Below, piece by piece: positions 24,077 through 32,826 of a stretch of DNA of 64,000 nucleotides. The notes beneath the pieces were generated by a model. It ran no database searches, was not told the DNA's origin, and worked only from the letters and a program-made list of their open reading frames with translations. Source of the DNA: Pedobacter ginsengisoli. GTDB taxonomy: Bacteria > Bacteroidota > Bacteroidia > Sphingobacteriales > Sphingobacteriaceae. Both the position numbers and the translations under genes were made by a program. The stretch spans positions 558,001 to 622,000 of the forward strand of contig NZ_JASSYX010000001.1 of NCBI RefSeq assembly GCF_030244015.1, read 5' to 3'. The first letter of the stretch is position 1; each line of letters begins with the position of its first letter.

Positions 24077-24597
24077 ATGTTTATCGCTTCATTAATTTTA
24101 ATGGCTGTCGGTATTTCCTTTTTCCTATATGTAATAATCAATCCTGACAGCCCTTTTGCTCGGTATCATTTTGGCATTATCAACGGAAGTATCTTAACAT
24201 TGATTTTTGGACAAACTGCTTTTTATCTATACAAACAATGCTGAATGAAAAGCCTGGACTTATTATAAACAGTGAAGGGATCGTTGATAACACTAATATC
24301 ATGAGCCTCGGCCTCATTCCCTGGGGTGATGTTCTGGCGATTAACGAAATGATTGTACAAGGCCGTGTTTTTATCAATGTTACTGTTGCAAATCCTGCAG
24401 AGTATTTTGACCGGCAGAAGAACCCTTTTAAACGTGTACTGATGAAGATGAACTATAAAGCTTATAAGTACGTAATTGACGTGAGAGCTAATCACTTGAA
24501 ATGCGGTCATCAGGAATTATTCAGTTTACTTCAAGCATCATTTCAGGAGTTTAAAGCACTGAAATATGTTGCTCTGGGAAGTTCGGATGATGAATAA
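24077..24597 (+). pseudogene. STM3941-like membrane protein split into two frames
   Basis: The first frame (24077-24244) encodes two membrane helices ('FIASLILMAVGISFFLYVII' and 'GSILTLIFGQTAFYLYKQC'). The second (24238-24597) encodes 'KPGLIINSEGIVDNTNIMSL' and 'GLIPWGDVLAINE', the PH-like core of the STM3941 family. In homologues these are one chain, so a one-base frame change near 24240 has split the gene. The ATG of the second frame overlaps the first frame's stop within 7 bases, so coupled translation as two chains remains possible. Confidence 0.65.
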
Positions 24598-24698
24598 CCA
24601 AGTCATCGAATTTACATCAATGCCATAACAAATTATAGAATGAAAGGACTTCAGATATATTTCCATGGTCTGGTGGATAAATTTCAATTCATCCTCAG

Positions 24699-24872
24699 AT
24701 GAGCACGCTCAAAAGCATTTTATCGAAAAAGTCAGACAACCAGTTGATGTTCTACGTCAACAACCCGGATAAACACAAAATCAGTACCCCTTATAGTTTC
24801 ATTCTGAATACTATGGGAACTGTGCTGCTATATCACCTGTTCTGGAGGCGTGAGGTTCCTGCACATTATTGA
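24699..24872 (+). pseudogene. Small ORF, probably a gene remnant
   Basis: 57 codons: 'SKKSDNQLMFYVNNPDKHKI' resembles the repeated helix motif 'LxxYVxNPDKYxPEAVxAA' of small Bacteroidota membrane proteins, but then goes into unrelated sequence. Directly upstream a 20-codon frame (24641-24703) ends in an ATGA overlap. Likely debris; an intact small protein cannot be excluded. Confidence 0.35.
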
Positions 24873-24959
24873 CAAAACAGATACAATCACCTAATATCTT
24901 TAATGAATGACAGTAAATTTTCTGATTAAAATTGTATCTGATTGGATTATCTTGGCGAT

Positions 24960-25046
24960 ATGAAATTTTTAGCTCTTGCGTTTTTTATACTATTTTTTGG
25001 TGCCACAATCCCTTTAAATGCGCACAGTGTTTACAGACATAATTAA
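24960..25046 (+). pseudogene. Truncated 5' end of a secreted-protein gene
   Basis: 28 codons that are almost only a signal peptide (KFLALAFFILFFGATIPLNA) followed by a stop. TATCTTGG at 24948-24955 resembles a -7 element just upstream. It looks like the promoter and signal sequence of a gene whose body was lost. Confidence 0.4.
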
Positions 25047-25168
25047 CTCAATTTTTTATATTGGACGATTAAACTAGCGCACATACTTTTCAAAAGTTCT
25101 AAGAAGGTAGTTCCAGAAATTCCAAAATCTGAATTGATTGTGCTTATTAATTCTATATTTTAGCACTA

Positions 25169-25408
25169 ATGTTAGAAGATACTTCTTTTGGATTGCAATT
25201 GATACGAGGCTTTCTCGAAGCCGTCGGTTATTTAGTCAGGAATATATATTACCTATTTTTTGCCGGTTCGTATAAAGAAGCTGATAAAGAATATCAGAAG
25301 AAAAGAAGGAAGGCGATTTTCGGATATGTGTTCAGTCCGAATCAATTGACCGGTCTGATAACTATTGCTGTAATCTTGTTACTAGTTCTTTTTTTGAATT
25401 CGAATTGA
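25169..25408 (+). CDS. Small membrane protein
   Basis: 79 aa. A hydrophobic N-terminal half ('GYLVRNIYYLFFAGS'), a charged loop ('YKEADKEYQKKRRKAIFGY') and a C-terminal membrane helix 'LITIAVILLLVLFL'. No family recognised. It is probably real because the charge pattern follows the positive-inside rule and the frame is A+T-rich like its neighbours. Confidence 0.5.
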   Translation: MLEDTSFGLQLIRGFLEAVGYLVRNIYYLFFAGSYKEADKEYQKKRRKAIFGYVFSPNQLTGLITIAVILLLVLFLNSN

Positions 25409-25651
25409 AAGCATGTAATTATCATGTATGGAGATTTCGAGCTGATCCACTTCATTCACCACCATTTGCCCATTCAAACATCTATCCGTATATTTGTGAC
25501 CTGTGAAAACATACACAAACCATATAACCCCAACTGCCTTTACTATTTCCATATCGGAAATGGCAGTTGCCGTTGTATCGTTTTTCTCAAGATCTTCTAT
25601 TGCTTTTTTTGGCAAAGTATTCGATAAATCATCTTTCAAGGATTTTAACAA
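25382..25651 (-). CDS. Hypothetical 89-aa protein
   Basis: Starts 'MLKSLKDDLSNTLPKKAIED' with a plausible helical N-terminus, then a hydrophobic patch 'AVGVIWFVYVFTG'. It overlaps the 3' end of the gene at 25169 by 27 bp on the opposite strand. No family recognised; it may be a remnant. Confidence 0.3.
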   Translation of the reverse strand: MLKSLKDDLSNTLPKKAIEDLEKNDTTATAISDMEIVKAVGVIWFVYVFTGHKYTDRCLNGQMVVNEVDQLEISIHDNYMLSIRIQKKN

Positions 25652-25783
25652 TCTTGCCTCAAGCCTTTAATTAATTTTGGTTTGAGGCTTCAACCCATTT
25701 AATTTCTTGTAATGAGCGGAGCCATTCTCGATGATGGCTAGACAATGCACGTTACCATATATAAATTTTTTAAAATCTACGTC

Positions 25784-26167
25784 ATGAATCAGAATGAAAA
25801 AAATCCTGTATTAATTACCCAGGAAGATTATAACCTATTAAAGCCTTACTTTACCGGGCAAAATGTCAATTCCAATGAAATGTCTTTGTCTGCTGAACTG
25901 AGCAGGGCCATTATAGTTAAAGATGAGGCTTTTCCGCCTCATGCAATCAGGCTCAATTCCAGGGTTTGGATTGCCGAAGAAAACACAGGTGAAACGATGG
26001 AATTGTCGATCGTATTGCCGAAATATGCAGACATTAAGCAAAAAAAAGTATCTGTTCTTACACCTATTGCTGCAGCACTGATCGGTTTTAGGAAAGGGGA
26101 CAGCGTGAAATGGCAGGTTCCTGCAGGAATGAAGGTGTTTAAGATCGTTGAGGTGTTGGCGCCATGA
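25784..26167 (+). CDS. Rnk/GreA C-terminal-type regulator
   Basis: 127 aa from the ATG at 25784, where the family's N-terminal helix begins ('PVLITQEDYNLLKPYF'). 'IRLNSRVWIAEENTGETMEL', 'VLPKYADIKQKKVSVLTPIA', 'AALIGFRKGDSVKWQVPAG' is the Rnk/GreA-GreB C-terminal FKBP-like domain. It lacks the coiled coil of true Gre factors, so it should bind RNA polymerase near the secondary channel without cleaving RNA. It resembles the short regulators common in Bacteroidota. Confidence 0.85.
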   Translation: MNQNEKNPVLITQEDYNLLKPYFTGQNVNSNEMSLSAELSRAIIVKDEAFPPHAIRLNSRVWIAEENTGETMELSIVLPKYADIKQKKVSVLTPIAAALIGFRKGDSVKWQVPAGMKVFKIVEVLAP

Positions 26168-26275
26168 TGTATATCGCTTATATATTATGACGATAAAATA
26201 AATATTGCATCAAATGGAAGCAAACGTATCCCGGGCACAGATCTTTTAAATGGTGATCGGTCAAAAACATCACCC

Positions 26276-26797
26276 TTATTTTGACAGCGCCTTCATTCGC
26301 AGATCAATAAAATCCACCATTTCTTTAAATTCCTTTTCAGAAAAGCCGATGGACTGGTAAATGATATTCCCTTGTTCATCGGCGATCACATTGCGGGGGA
26401 TTGACTGAGTTGCAAATTTTTTAAATATCTCCCGGTTCATGTCGGGTATCATCGGAAAGCTGAAGCCTTTTTTCTGCTTAAAGGGGTCCAGGATCTCCCA
26501 GCCTTCTTCACGGCCAAAGACAAAAAAAGCAAACTTTTGATGATCCTTATACTTCTCCCAAATTTGCTTTTGCACGAGCGGAAGTTCCATATTGCATGGA
26601 CCGCACCAAGTGGCAAAGAAGTTGATGAGTATCAGTTTACCTTTATAGTCGCCGATTTTTACGGTCTTGCCTTTTTCCAGATCAAAAGAAAAATCGGGCA
26701 GTTTGTCCCCGACTTTGGTCAGGGTAGTAGAGTCTGTTTGTGCCAGCAAAACTATTGGCAGTAAACTCATAATGAGCGTTAATCTGAGGAGTTTCAT
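26276..26797 (-). CDS. TlpA-type periplasmic thioredoxin
   Basis: 173 aa. A signal peptide (LLRLTLIMSLLPIVLLAQ) precedes a thioredoxin fold with the active site WCGPC at residues 64-68 and the cis-Pro in 'ATQSIPRNVIADEQG'. 'VGDKLPDFSFDLEKGKTVKI' is the usual TlpA/ResA opening. It should act as a disulfide reductase or thiol exchanger in the periplasm. A single gene with no cytochrome-biogenesis genes nearby, so its partner is unknown. Confidence 0.92.
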   Translation of the reverse strand: MKLLRLTLIMSLLPIVLLAQTDSTTLTKVGDKLPDFSFDLEKGKTVKIGDYKGKLILINFFATWCGPCNMELPLVQKQIWEKYKDHQKFAFFVFGREEGWEILDPFKQKKGFSFPMIPDMNREIFKKFATQSIPRNVIADEQGNIIYQSIGFSEKEFKEMVDFIDLRMKALSK

Positions 26798-26898
26798 ACC
26801 TAAAGTTAATTAACAATAACTACATAACAAAACAATTCTGCTGTAGCGTTTTCGCACTCTGTTGCGTCTAGCCGAGTATTAATTCTTAGCTTTACAAC

Positions 26899-27396
26899 AT
26901 GAAAAACATCCTTATTACCGCTGTAGCAGCAACACTTTTGCTATCGGCCTGTGGTTCAACCTCCAAAGTCTCTGATGGCAATTCCGACTCTGTTGCAGTC
27001 GCTAAAGACACTTCATTGACGGCTATTTTACGTGCTGGTGCCGAAGCTAAATTGACTGATTCTGTTAAAGTAGGTTTCATCGTCTATAACCATACGGATA
27101 GTGTGCGCCGATTTTGCAAATGGCATACTCCGTTTGAGCCTTTAATGAGTAAATATCTGGACGTCATTGCTGCGGATGGTACGGAGGCTCAATATCAGGG
27201 CCCTATGGCAAAACGGATGATGCCGCCACCTGCAGATAGTTACATCAGTGTTCAGCCGGGGGATAGTTTAGCGGTGCAAGTGAATGTTTCTAAGGGCTAT
27301 CAGATTACCAAACCGGGGAAATACATCATTAAATACAATGGCTCTGGCCTTAGCGGTATCACCGTGAAAGACAGCGTTACAATTGATGTAAAATAG
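26899..27396 (+). CDS. Lipoprotein resembling the M35 protease propeptide
   Basis: 165 aa. Lipobox at 'LITAVAATLLLSAC'. The body reads 'VGFIVYNHTDSVRRFCKWHT', 'PFEPLMSKYLDVIAADG', 'YQGPMAKRMMPPPADSYISV' and 'QPGDSLAVQVNVSKGYQI', closely like the N-terminal pro-domain of deuterolysin/peptidyl-Lys metalloproteases ('NxxDxPLxxLxWxTPxE ... YxGPxxKR'). There is no protease domain, so it is a stand-alone domain, possibly a protease inhibitor or chaperone. The family match is by eye. Confidence 0.7.
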   Translation: MKNILITAVAATLLLSACGSTSKVSDGNSDSVAVAKDTSLTAILRAGAEAKLTDSVKVGFIVYNHTDSVRRFCKWHTPFEPLMSKYLDVIAADGTEAQYQGPMAKRMMPPPADSYISVQPGDSLAVQVNVSKGYQITKPGKYIIKYNGSGLSGITVKDSVTIDVK

Positions 27397-27411
27397 TTAA
27401 CGTGCCCTGCT

Positions 27412-28326
27412 TTAATTGAAAGAACGTCTGAAATCCAGGGGCGACATACTGGTTTTAAGCTTAAATAGTTTACTAAAGGACGGGGGATGTTCAAATCCTA
27501 GTTCATAGGCGATCTCGCTTATCGACGCCTGGCTTGTCGATAACTGTTCTTTTGCTTTTTCAATCAGGTAGTTATGAATGTGCTGTTGTGCATTTTGCCC
27601 GGTAAGTGATCGCAGCATATCACTTAAATAACTGGCACTGACGTTTAATTGTGCAGAAAGAAATTGGACAGTAGGAAGCCCGTGCTTTTGTGTGTGTGGT
27701 GACTGGAAGTATGCGCGTAAAATGTCTTCTACCTTTTGAAGTAAATCGCTGCTTACCGCCTTACGGGTGATGAATTGCCGGTTGTAGAACCGGTTTGCAT
27801 AATTCAGCAGCAATTCAATCTGGGAGATAACAACGTCCTGGCTGAAGTTATCAATTCTGTCTTTCAATTCTTCTTCAATACTTTGAAAAACAGAAATGAT
27901 CATGGTTTTTTCTTTCTCCGACAAGTGCAGCGCTTCATTGGCCGAATAGGAAAAAAAGCCGTACGCTTTAATTTTTTTGGCGAGCTCGTAACCCAGTAAA
28001 AAATCCGGGTGGAAAAGTAAAGTATAACCAGATTGATCGCTTAGCGGTTCGTGGCCTCCTGTGATTTGATTCGGCGAAACAAAAAACATTCCTCCTTCGT
28101 CGAAATCGTAATAATGCTGTCCATATTTGAACTTGCCCTGGAAGTTCATCTTATAGGATATCTTGTAAAAACTTAAAATGTGGGGACTGGGGAGTTTTTC
28201 CAGCGGAATGGCCCCTTCGGCATTATTTATTAAACTTACCAATGGGTGCATAGGTGCCGGCATGTCCAGCGCCTTATGCAACCTTGATAAAGAATTAAAT
28301 CTGTGGTCAGACATTTCATCCTTCAT
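27412..28326 (-). CDS. AraC-family transcriptional regulator
   Basis: 304 aa. The C-terminal 100 residues contain two helix-turn-helices: 'PTVQFLSAQLNVSASYLSDM' then 'LIEKAKEQLSTSQASISEIA' and 'YELGFEHPPSFSKLFKLKTS'. The N-terminal part is a cupin-like sensor ('HYYDFDEGGMFFVSPNQITG'). It is encoded 9 bp after the alpha/beta hydrolase on the same strand and probably regulates it. Confidence 0.93.
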   Translation of the reverse strand: MKDEMSDHRFNSLSRLHKALDMPAPMHPLVSLINNAEGAIPLEKLPSPHILSFYKISYKMNFQGKFKYGQHYYDFDEGGMFFVSPNQITGGHEPLSDQSGYTLLFHPDFLLGYELAKKIKAYGFFSYSANEALHLSEKEKTMIISVFQSIEEELKDRIDNFSQDVVISQIELLLNYANRFYNRQFITRKAVSSDLLQKVEDILRAYFQSPHTQKHGLPTVQFLSAQLNVSASYLSDMLRSLTGQNAQQHIHNYLIEKAKEQLSTSQASISEIAYELGFEHPPSFSKLFKLKTSMSPLDFRRSFN

Positions 28327-28335
28327 ATTGTCTGT

Positions 28336-29265
28336 TTATAATTTGCTTTCAATGCTGCCTAACGCACCTTGTACGCCGTTAAGGCTTTTCTTCGCTTGTT
28401 CCCAACTTGAATCGGTTGGATCGAATGTACTCCGAATATACGCAAGAATGCTTTCACAAACAAAGGCAACACGCTCCGGATTTTCATCGCTTGTCTCACG
28501 GGCATCATACCCTGATATGCCACCAAAGATGTGTTCAGCACCAAACACGGTCAGCAGGTCTTTCGGGCCGGGACTTTGATAATAAGCGTCCGCACGCCAA
28601 TTGTCCACGTCAGAGAACATGAGGTTTATGTCTTTGTCCCCGTTCACAATGAGTGCTGGCAAAGTCATGGTGCTGAAATCGCCGGCCGCCAGCACGGGAT
28701 AGTGTTGTCTGGCTGCTCCGTTAAATCCTTCGGGTCCACCGGACGCGCCAATGAGCACCCGGGCCTTTAATCTTGGTTCTGCGGCATTGACTATTTTGCC
28801 TGTTGCGGGATCAGTTACCTCCATACCAGCCAACATGGCTACGGTCTGTCCGCCCATCGAATGGCCTACGACGGCAACTTTTTCTTTATCTACTCTTCCG
28901 GTTAACCCTGGTACTGTGGAAATGATTTCGTCCAAATGATCCAGGATAAATGTCATGTCAGCTGGCCGTGAACTCCAAAACAAGGGTGCTTCGGGCAGGG
29001 ATGAAGAAAGCCCGAGCGCTTTGGAATTTTGATGAGTAGGTTGGATGACTACAAAACCTTCTGCGGCGAAAGAATCTACCATGGGACCATATCCTCTGTA
29101 CGAAGAGAGAAAGTTAGACGGGCCATGCCCATGCGAAAGAAGAATAACCGGCAGATTGTTTCCGCTCGCGGGAGCAGAAACTTTTATTTCAAGGTCTACA
29201 TGACGGCCGGAAACTGGTAATACAACCGGACTAAAGCTGATGGTGGGTGTTTTTGACTGTTTCAT
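28336..29265 (-). CDS. Alpha/beta hydrolase (dienelactone/PAF-acetylhydrolase-like)
   Basis: 309 aa from the ATG at 29265. 'PVILLSHGHGPSNFLSSYRG' gives the oxyanion-hole HGxG-like loop, 'VAVVGHSMGGQTVAML' the nucleophile elbow GHSMGG, and 'LTVFGAEHIFGG' the catalytic His. It should hydrolyse an ester or similar bond. The frame is open 23 codons further upstream. Cytoplasmic; cotranscribed with the AraC regulator. Confidence 0.88.
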   Translation of the reverse strand: MKQSKTPTISFSPVVLPVSGRHVDLEIKVSAPASGNNLPVILLSHGHGPSNFLSSYRGYGPMVDSFAAEGFVVIQPTHQNSKALGLSSSLPEAPLFWSSRPADMTFILDHLDEIISTVPGLTGRVDKEKVAVVGHSMGGQTVAMLAGMEVTDPATGKIVNAAEPRLKARVLIGASGGPEGFNGAARQHYPVLAAGDFSTMTLPALIVNGDKDINLMFSDVDNWRADAYYQSPGPKDLLTVFGAEHIFGGISGYDARETSDENPERVAFVCESILAYIRSTFDPTDSSWEQAKKSLNGVQGALGSIESKL

Positions 29266-29390
29266 TTTATTTTTATTTTGATACAGGCAAAGTTCATCAG
29301 CCTTCAGCTCCCCGGCATAGTCAAAACGGGGCATTGCATAGCCAAACTCCGGATCTAACTTGCCTTTAAAAGGTGTGTAATGGGGATGGC

Positions 29391-29491
29391 TATACGATAT
29401 ACATGAAACTTTATGAAATTTTAAACAAAGTATACGGTATACATGAAATTATTTGTATTTTTGAATAAAGTATACGATATACATGAAACTT
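29391..29491 (+). repeat. Three direct repeats with exact 40-bp period at the ATPase start
   Basis: Units at 29391-29411, 29431-29450 and 29471-29491 share TATACGRTATACATGAAA. Each core (GTATAC-G-ATATAC or GTATAC-G-GTATAC) is itself nearly palindromic, and each ends in ATGAAA. The third ATG is the start codon of the ATPase gene; the first two open short frames of 21 and 24 codons (MKLYEILNKVYGIHE..., MKLFVFLNKVYDIHE...). The repeat therefore duplicated the promoter-operator-start region. Confidence 0.8.
29456..29463 (+). promoter_or_regulatory. -7 promoter element of the ATPase gene at 29483
   Basis: TATTTTTG matches TAnnTTTG exactly and lies between repeat units 2 and 3. Transcription would start near 29470, at the left edge of unit 3, leaving a leader of about 13 nt. 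Confidence 0.55.
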
Positions 29492-30688
29492 ATTCGAAGA
29501 ACAACCTATACCGATAAAGTAATCCCTTTTATCGATAAACAAGTAATTAAGGTGTTTACAGGTCAAAGACGTGTGGGGAAAAGTTATGTAATGCTTCAGT
29601 TAATAGCGCATATAAAACGTTTAGATAAAAATGCCCATATCGTTTATGTCAATATGGAACTAGACGACTATATTCACATTAAGACCCATATAGACTTAAG
29701 TAAATATCTTGAAGATAAATTCGTTGAAGGTAAGAAGAACTACTTCTTTATAGATGAAGTTCAGGAAGTACAGGAATTTGAGCGGACATTGCGAAGCTTG
29801 CTTGCCAAAGGAACATGTGATATTTATTGTACCGGCAGTAATGCCAATATGCTATCAGGAGAATTGGCTACTTTTTTGTCTGGCAGATATGTTGCGTTTC
29901 ATATCCATAGTCTGAGTTATCTTGAGTTTTTACAGTTTCATAAGACGGAAAAGTCGTTTGAGTCTTTATTGCTTTATCTAAAATACGGTGGTATGCCCTT
30001 CTTGTCCAATATCGGATTACAGGAAGATTTGCCTTATGAATACCTTCGAAATGTCTATTCAACAATTTTATTGAAAGATGTGGTAGCCAGGGAAAATATC
30101 AGGAATGTCTCTTTCCTGGAAAATCTGGTGGCTTTCCTTGCAGACAATGCCGGCAGCCTTTTTTCAGCAACTAACATCAGTAAATATCTGAAGTCGCAAA
30201 GGGTTGATATATCCACCCAACTTACCATCAACTACCTGAAGGCATTGAGTAATACATTTTTCGTGCATAAGGTAGTCCGGTCGGAAATCGGAGGGTTGAA
30301 AATATTTGAAATCGGGGAGAAGTATTATTTTGAGGATTTGGGGTTACGTAATGCAATTGTCGGTTTTAATCAACGTGCAGATATTCATAAGCTGATGGAA
30401 AATGCAGTCTATTTGTATTTGAAACAACAGGGCTATCAGGTCTTTGTTGGGAAACTAGATGATAAAGAGGTTGACTTTGTTGCCGAGAGAAATGGAGCAA
30501 AGGTATATGTTCAAGTGAGCCTTACAGTAATGGATGAAAATACAGCTAACAGAGAATTTGGAAATCTTTTGAAGATTGAAGATAATTATCCAAAGTATGT
30601 AGTTACTTTAAATGACGTACTCATTGGCGATAGCAATGGTGGAATTATTCAACTAAATCTGGTCGATTTTTTAACGAATGCGCTTTAA
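29483..30688 (+). CDS. AAA_14/DUF4143 ATPase, copy 1
   Basis: 401 aa. Walker A 'VFTGQRRVGKSYVM' at about 24-37, Walker B 'NYFFIDEVQEVQEFE' near 92, sensor 'DIYCTGSNANML', and 'FLSGRYVAFHIHSLSYLEFL' are hallmarks of AAA_14. The C-terminal DUF4143 region ends with 'DKEVDFVAERNGAKVYVQVS', a PD-(D/E)xK-like core. Family function is unproven; these ATPases are frequent in Bacteroidota and scattered singly. Two relatives lie at 31094 and 38701. Confidence 0.92.
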   Translation: MKLIRRTTYTDKVIPFIDKQVIKVFTGQRRVGKSYVMLQLIAHIKRLDKNAHIVYVNMELDDYIHIKTHIDLSKYLEDKFVEGKKNYFFIDEVQEVQEFERTLRSLLAKGTCDIYCTGSNANMLSGELATFLSGRYVAFHIHSLSYLEFLQFHKTEKSFESLLLYLKYGGMPFLSNIGLQEDLPYEYLRNVYSTILLKDVVARENIRNVSFLENLVAFLADNAGSLFSATNISKYLKSQRVDISTQLTINYLKALSNTFFVHKVVRSEIGGLKIFEIGEKYYFEDLGLRNAIVGFNQRADIHKLMENAVYLYLKQQGYQVFVGKLDDKEVDFVAERNGAKVYVQVSLTVMDENTANREFGNLLKIEDNYPKYVVTLNDVLIGDSNGGIIQLNLVDFLTNAL

Positions 30689-31036
30689 TTGATCTGCTCT
30701 TGCCTTTTACGTTTTCGAAAAACAAAAGAAAATAACTTACCACTTCCAATCAAGATGCACTATATGATTGATTCTATGACGCTCGATCATGGCCTGACGT
30801 CACTTTAATGGAATTTGCGCTGTGAGAGACTATGCCCCGGGTTAAATTTCGGCGAGTAGTCAGGATATAAGTAAGGTCAGGAAAATTTTAGTATAAGGAT
30901 TTATGTGTTTAGTCCTGTGATTGATGCTATTCGTCCTAAAAATTTGCCTATTATTAATTTTTGTATATAGCCTGTCTTGGGCAAAAGTGGTGCGGGCCAT
31001 GTCGTGTCATTTTTCTTATTCCCCCATTTTTAGTAA
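30689..31036. other. Gene-free stretch with a YcxB-like gene fragment
   Basis: No intact gene. Bases 30737-30797 match the last 20 codons (minus strand) of the YcxB-like gene at 19366-19421 at about 80%, including 'GACGCTCGATCATGGCC'. The rest shows nothing I can identify. Confidence 0.55.
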
Positions 31037-31075
31037 AAATAGACTTGTTGTAACAAGTCTATTTGTTTATATTTG
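31037..31075 (+). promoter_or_regulatory. 13-bp-arm palindrome and promoter of ATPase copy 2
   Basis: AAATAGACTTGTT (31037-31049) and AACAAGTCTATTT (31052-31064) form a perfect inverted repeat with a 2-nt spacer. It is followed at 31068-31075 by TATATTTG, an exact TAnnTTTG. The ATG is at 31094, so the leader is about 12 nt. The palindrome covers the expected -20 to -40 region, as an operator would. Confidence 0.7.
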
Positions 31076-31093
31076 AGTGTAATAAGTGCTTTT

Positions 31094-32542
31094 ATGAAGA
31101 TTTATAGTGTTATTCCTCCTGAGAAAATTATCGAACGTCTCCATTATGAAAACCCATGGTGGATCACGAAAGAGATACAGTCGGGATACAAAGCCATGCA
31201 AAGAAGGTTGTATTTCGACCTGTTTTTTCCTTTTGTTAAGGAACAGGACGTACGGAGAGCTGTGGTTTTGATGGGCCCCAGGCGCGTAGGGAAGACGGTA
31301 ATGATGTTTCATGCAATAGACAAATTACTGCAGGAAGGGGTCAATCCCCAACAAATTTTTTTTGTAGGTATCGATAATCCTATTTATTTGAGCCTGAGTC
31401 TGGAAGATTTATTGTTTTTAGGGAAAGAGGCAGTTAAGCTTCAAAGTCTGGATGGCTGTTATGTATTTTTCGATGAGGTTCAGTACTTAAAAGACTGGGA
31501 GCGGCACCTGAAGATTTTGGTAGATTCATATCCCAATACCAAATTTATCGTTTCAGGTTCAGCCGCTGCTGCGCTGAAATGGCATAGTACGGAAAGCGGA
31601 GCGGGAAGATTTACTGACTTCATGTTACCACCACTGACCTTTCAGGAATATATTCATTTAAAAGGAATGGATCATTTAGTCCTGACTTCTGAAATTGAAT
31701 ATGGTAAACACAAAATTCCCTATAAATTAACACATGATGTCAAGGCATTAAACAAGGAATTCATCAGCTATTTGAATTTTGGAGGTTATCCGGAAGTTGT
31801 TTTATCTGAAAAAATCCAAAGTGATATGGGCAGATATATTAAAAGTGATATTGTGGACAAGGTACTTTTAAGGGATTTGCCAAGTCTGTATGGTGTAAAA
31901 GATGTGCAGGACCTAAACCGCTTTTTCACATATATAGCCTACAATACGGGCAATGAGTTTTCTTATGAAAGTATGTCTAAGGAAAGTGGGATGCCTAAGG
32001 AGACGCTGAAAAAGTATTTGGAATATTTGGAGGCTGCTTTTTTAATTAAAGTTTTAAATAAAGTAGATATCAATGCAAAACGATTGAAAAGAGTTACGAG
32101 CTTTAAAGTGTATCTGACCAATCCATCATTGAGAACAGCTTTATTTTCTCCAATCACTGAAACTGACAGCGAAATGGGTAATATGGTCGAAACAGCCATC
32201 CTTTCGCAGTGGATGCACCGCGAAAATCTTGATTTAACCTATGCCAGATGGAAAGATAAAAAAGAAGGTGAAGTGGATCTGGTTCTTCTGGATGACAAAA
32301 AGTTTAAACCTGTATGGGGAGTTGAGATAAAATGGAGTAACCGGTATTTCGACAAGCCACAGGAATTAAGTAGTCTGATACAGTTCTGTAAGGCAAATAA
32401 TTTTAAAAATGCCCTGGTAACCTCGATAGATGAGTTGGGAGTCAGGGAGATAAGTGATTTGCAGTTTACTTTTGTACCTTCTTCGTTATATGCGTACAAC
32501 ATTGGGGAAAATACACTTAAAATGAAAAGCACTGCCTATTAA
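31094..32542 (+). CDS. AAA_14/DUF4143 ATPase, copy 2
   Basis: 482 aa from the ATG at 31094; a TTG at 31073 lies inside the promoter and is rejected. Walker A 'LMGPRRVGKTVMMF', Walker B 'GCYVFFDEVQYLKDWERHLK', sensor 'TKFIVSGSAAAAL', 'GAGRFTDFMLPPLTFQEYI'. The C-terminal 'KKEGEVDLVLL' and 'VWGVEIKWSNR' form a PD-(D/E)xK-type nuclease core with D and ExK. It is longer than copies 1 and 3, with an extra N-terminal stretch. Function unproven. Confidence 0.92.
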   Translation: MKIYSVIPPEKIIERLHYENPWWITKEIQSGYKAMQRRLYFDLFFPFVKEQDVRRAVVLMGPRRVGKTVMMFHAIDKLLQEGVNPQQIFFVGIDNPIYLSLSLEDLLFLGKEAVKLQSLDGCYVFFDEVQYLKDWERHLKILVDSYPNTKFIVSGSAAAALKWHSTESGAGRFTDFMLPPLTFQEYIHLKGMDHLVLTSEIEYGKHKIPYKLTHDVKALNKEFISYLNFGGYPEVVLSEKIQSDMGRYIKSDIVDKVLLRDLPSLYGVKDVQDLNRFFTYIAYNTGNEFSYESMSKESGMPKETLKKYLEYLEAAFLIKVLNKVDINAKRLKRVTSFKVYLTNPSLRTALFSPITETDSEMGNMVETAILSQWMHRENLDLTYARWKDKKEGEVDLVLLDDKKFKPVWGVEIKWSNRYFDKPQELSSLIQFCKANNFKNALVTSIDELGVREISDLQFTFVPSSLYAYNIGENTLKMKSTAY

Positions 32543-32582
32543 GCTACCATTTAGAGTCGGGCAGTTTTAAATATGCCAGGTT

Positions 32583-32699
32583 CTACAACATCCCGGCTAA
32601 GCTTTCCTTTTCTTCATCAGTCAGGTCAGCTACGTTATTTATGATTTCAAGGATATTCCCGCTGTTTCCTGTAGCAAGTACCAGGTTTAAAAGGCCACC
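32583..32699 (-). pseudogene. 3' gene remnant
   Basis: On the minus strand an open stretch ends 'LEIINNVADLTDEEKESLAG' then 'ML' and a TAG stop, a conserved-looking helical tail ('dLTxEExxxLAxML'). Upstream codons lose the frame near 32699. Parent gene not identified. Confidence 0.35.
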
Positions 32700-32826
32700 A
32701 GTGCTTTACTCTGCTGATTATTTGAAGCCTGGAATATGCAAGGTTGCGGTTGATAAATAATTGTAATATCAAAGCGGTAATTCACCTTCGCTTGATCATG
32801 GCAGTCAGATAAGTGTTCTGGCTGAT

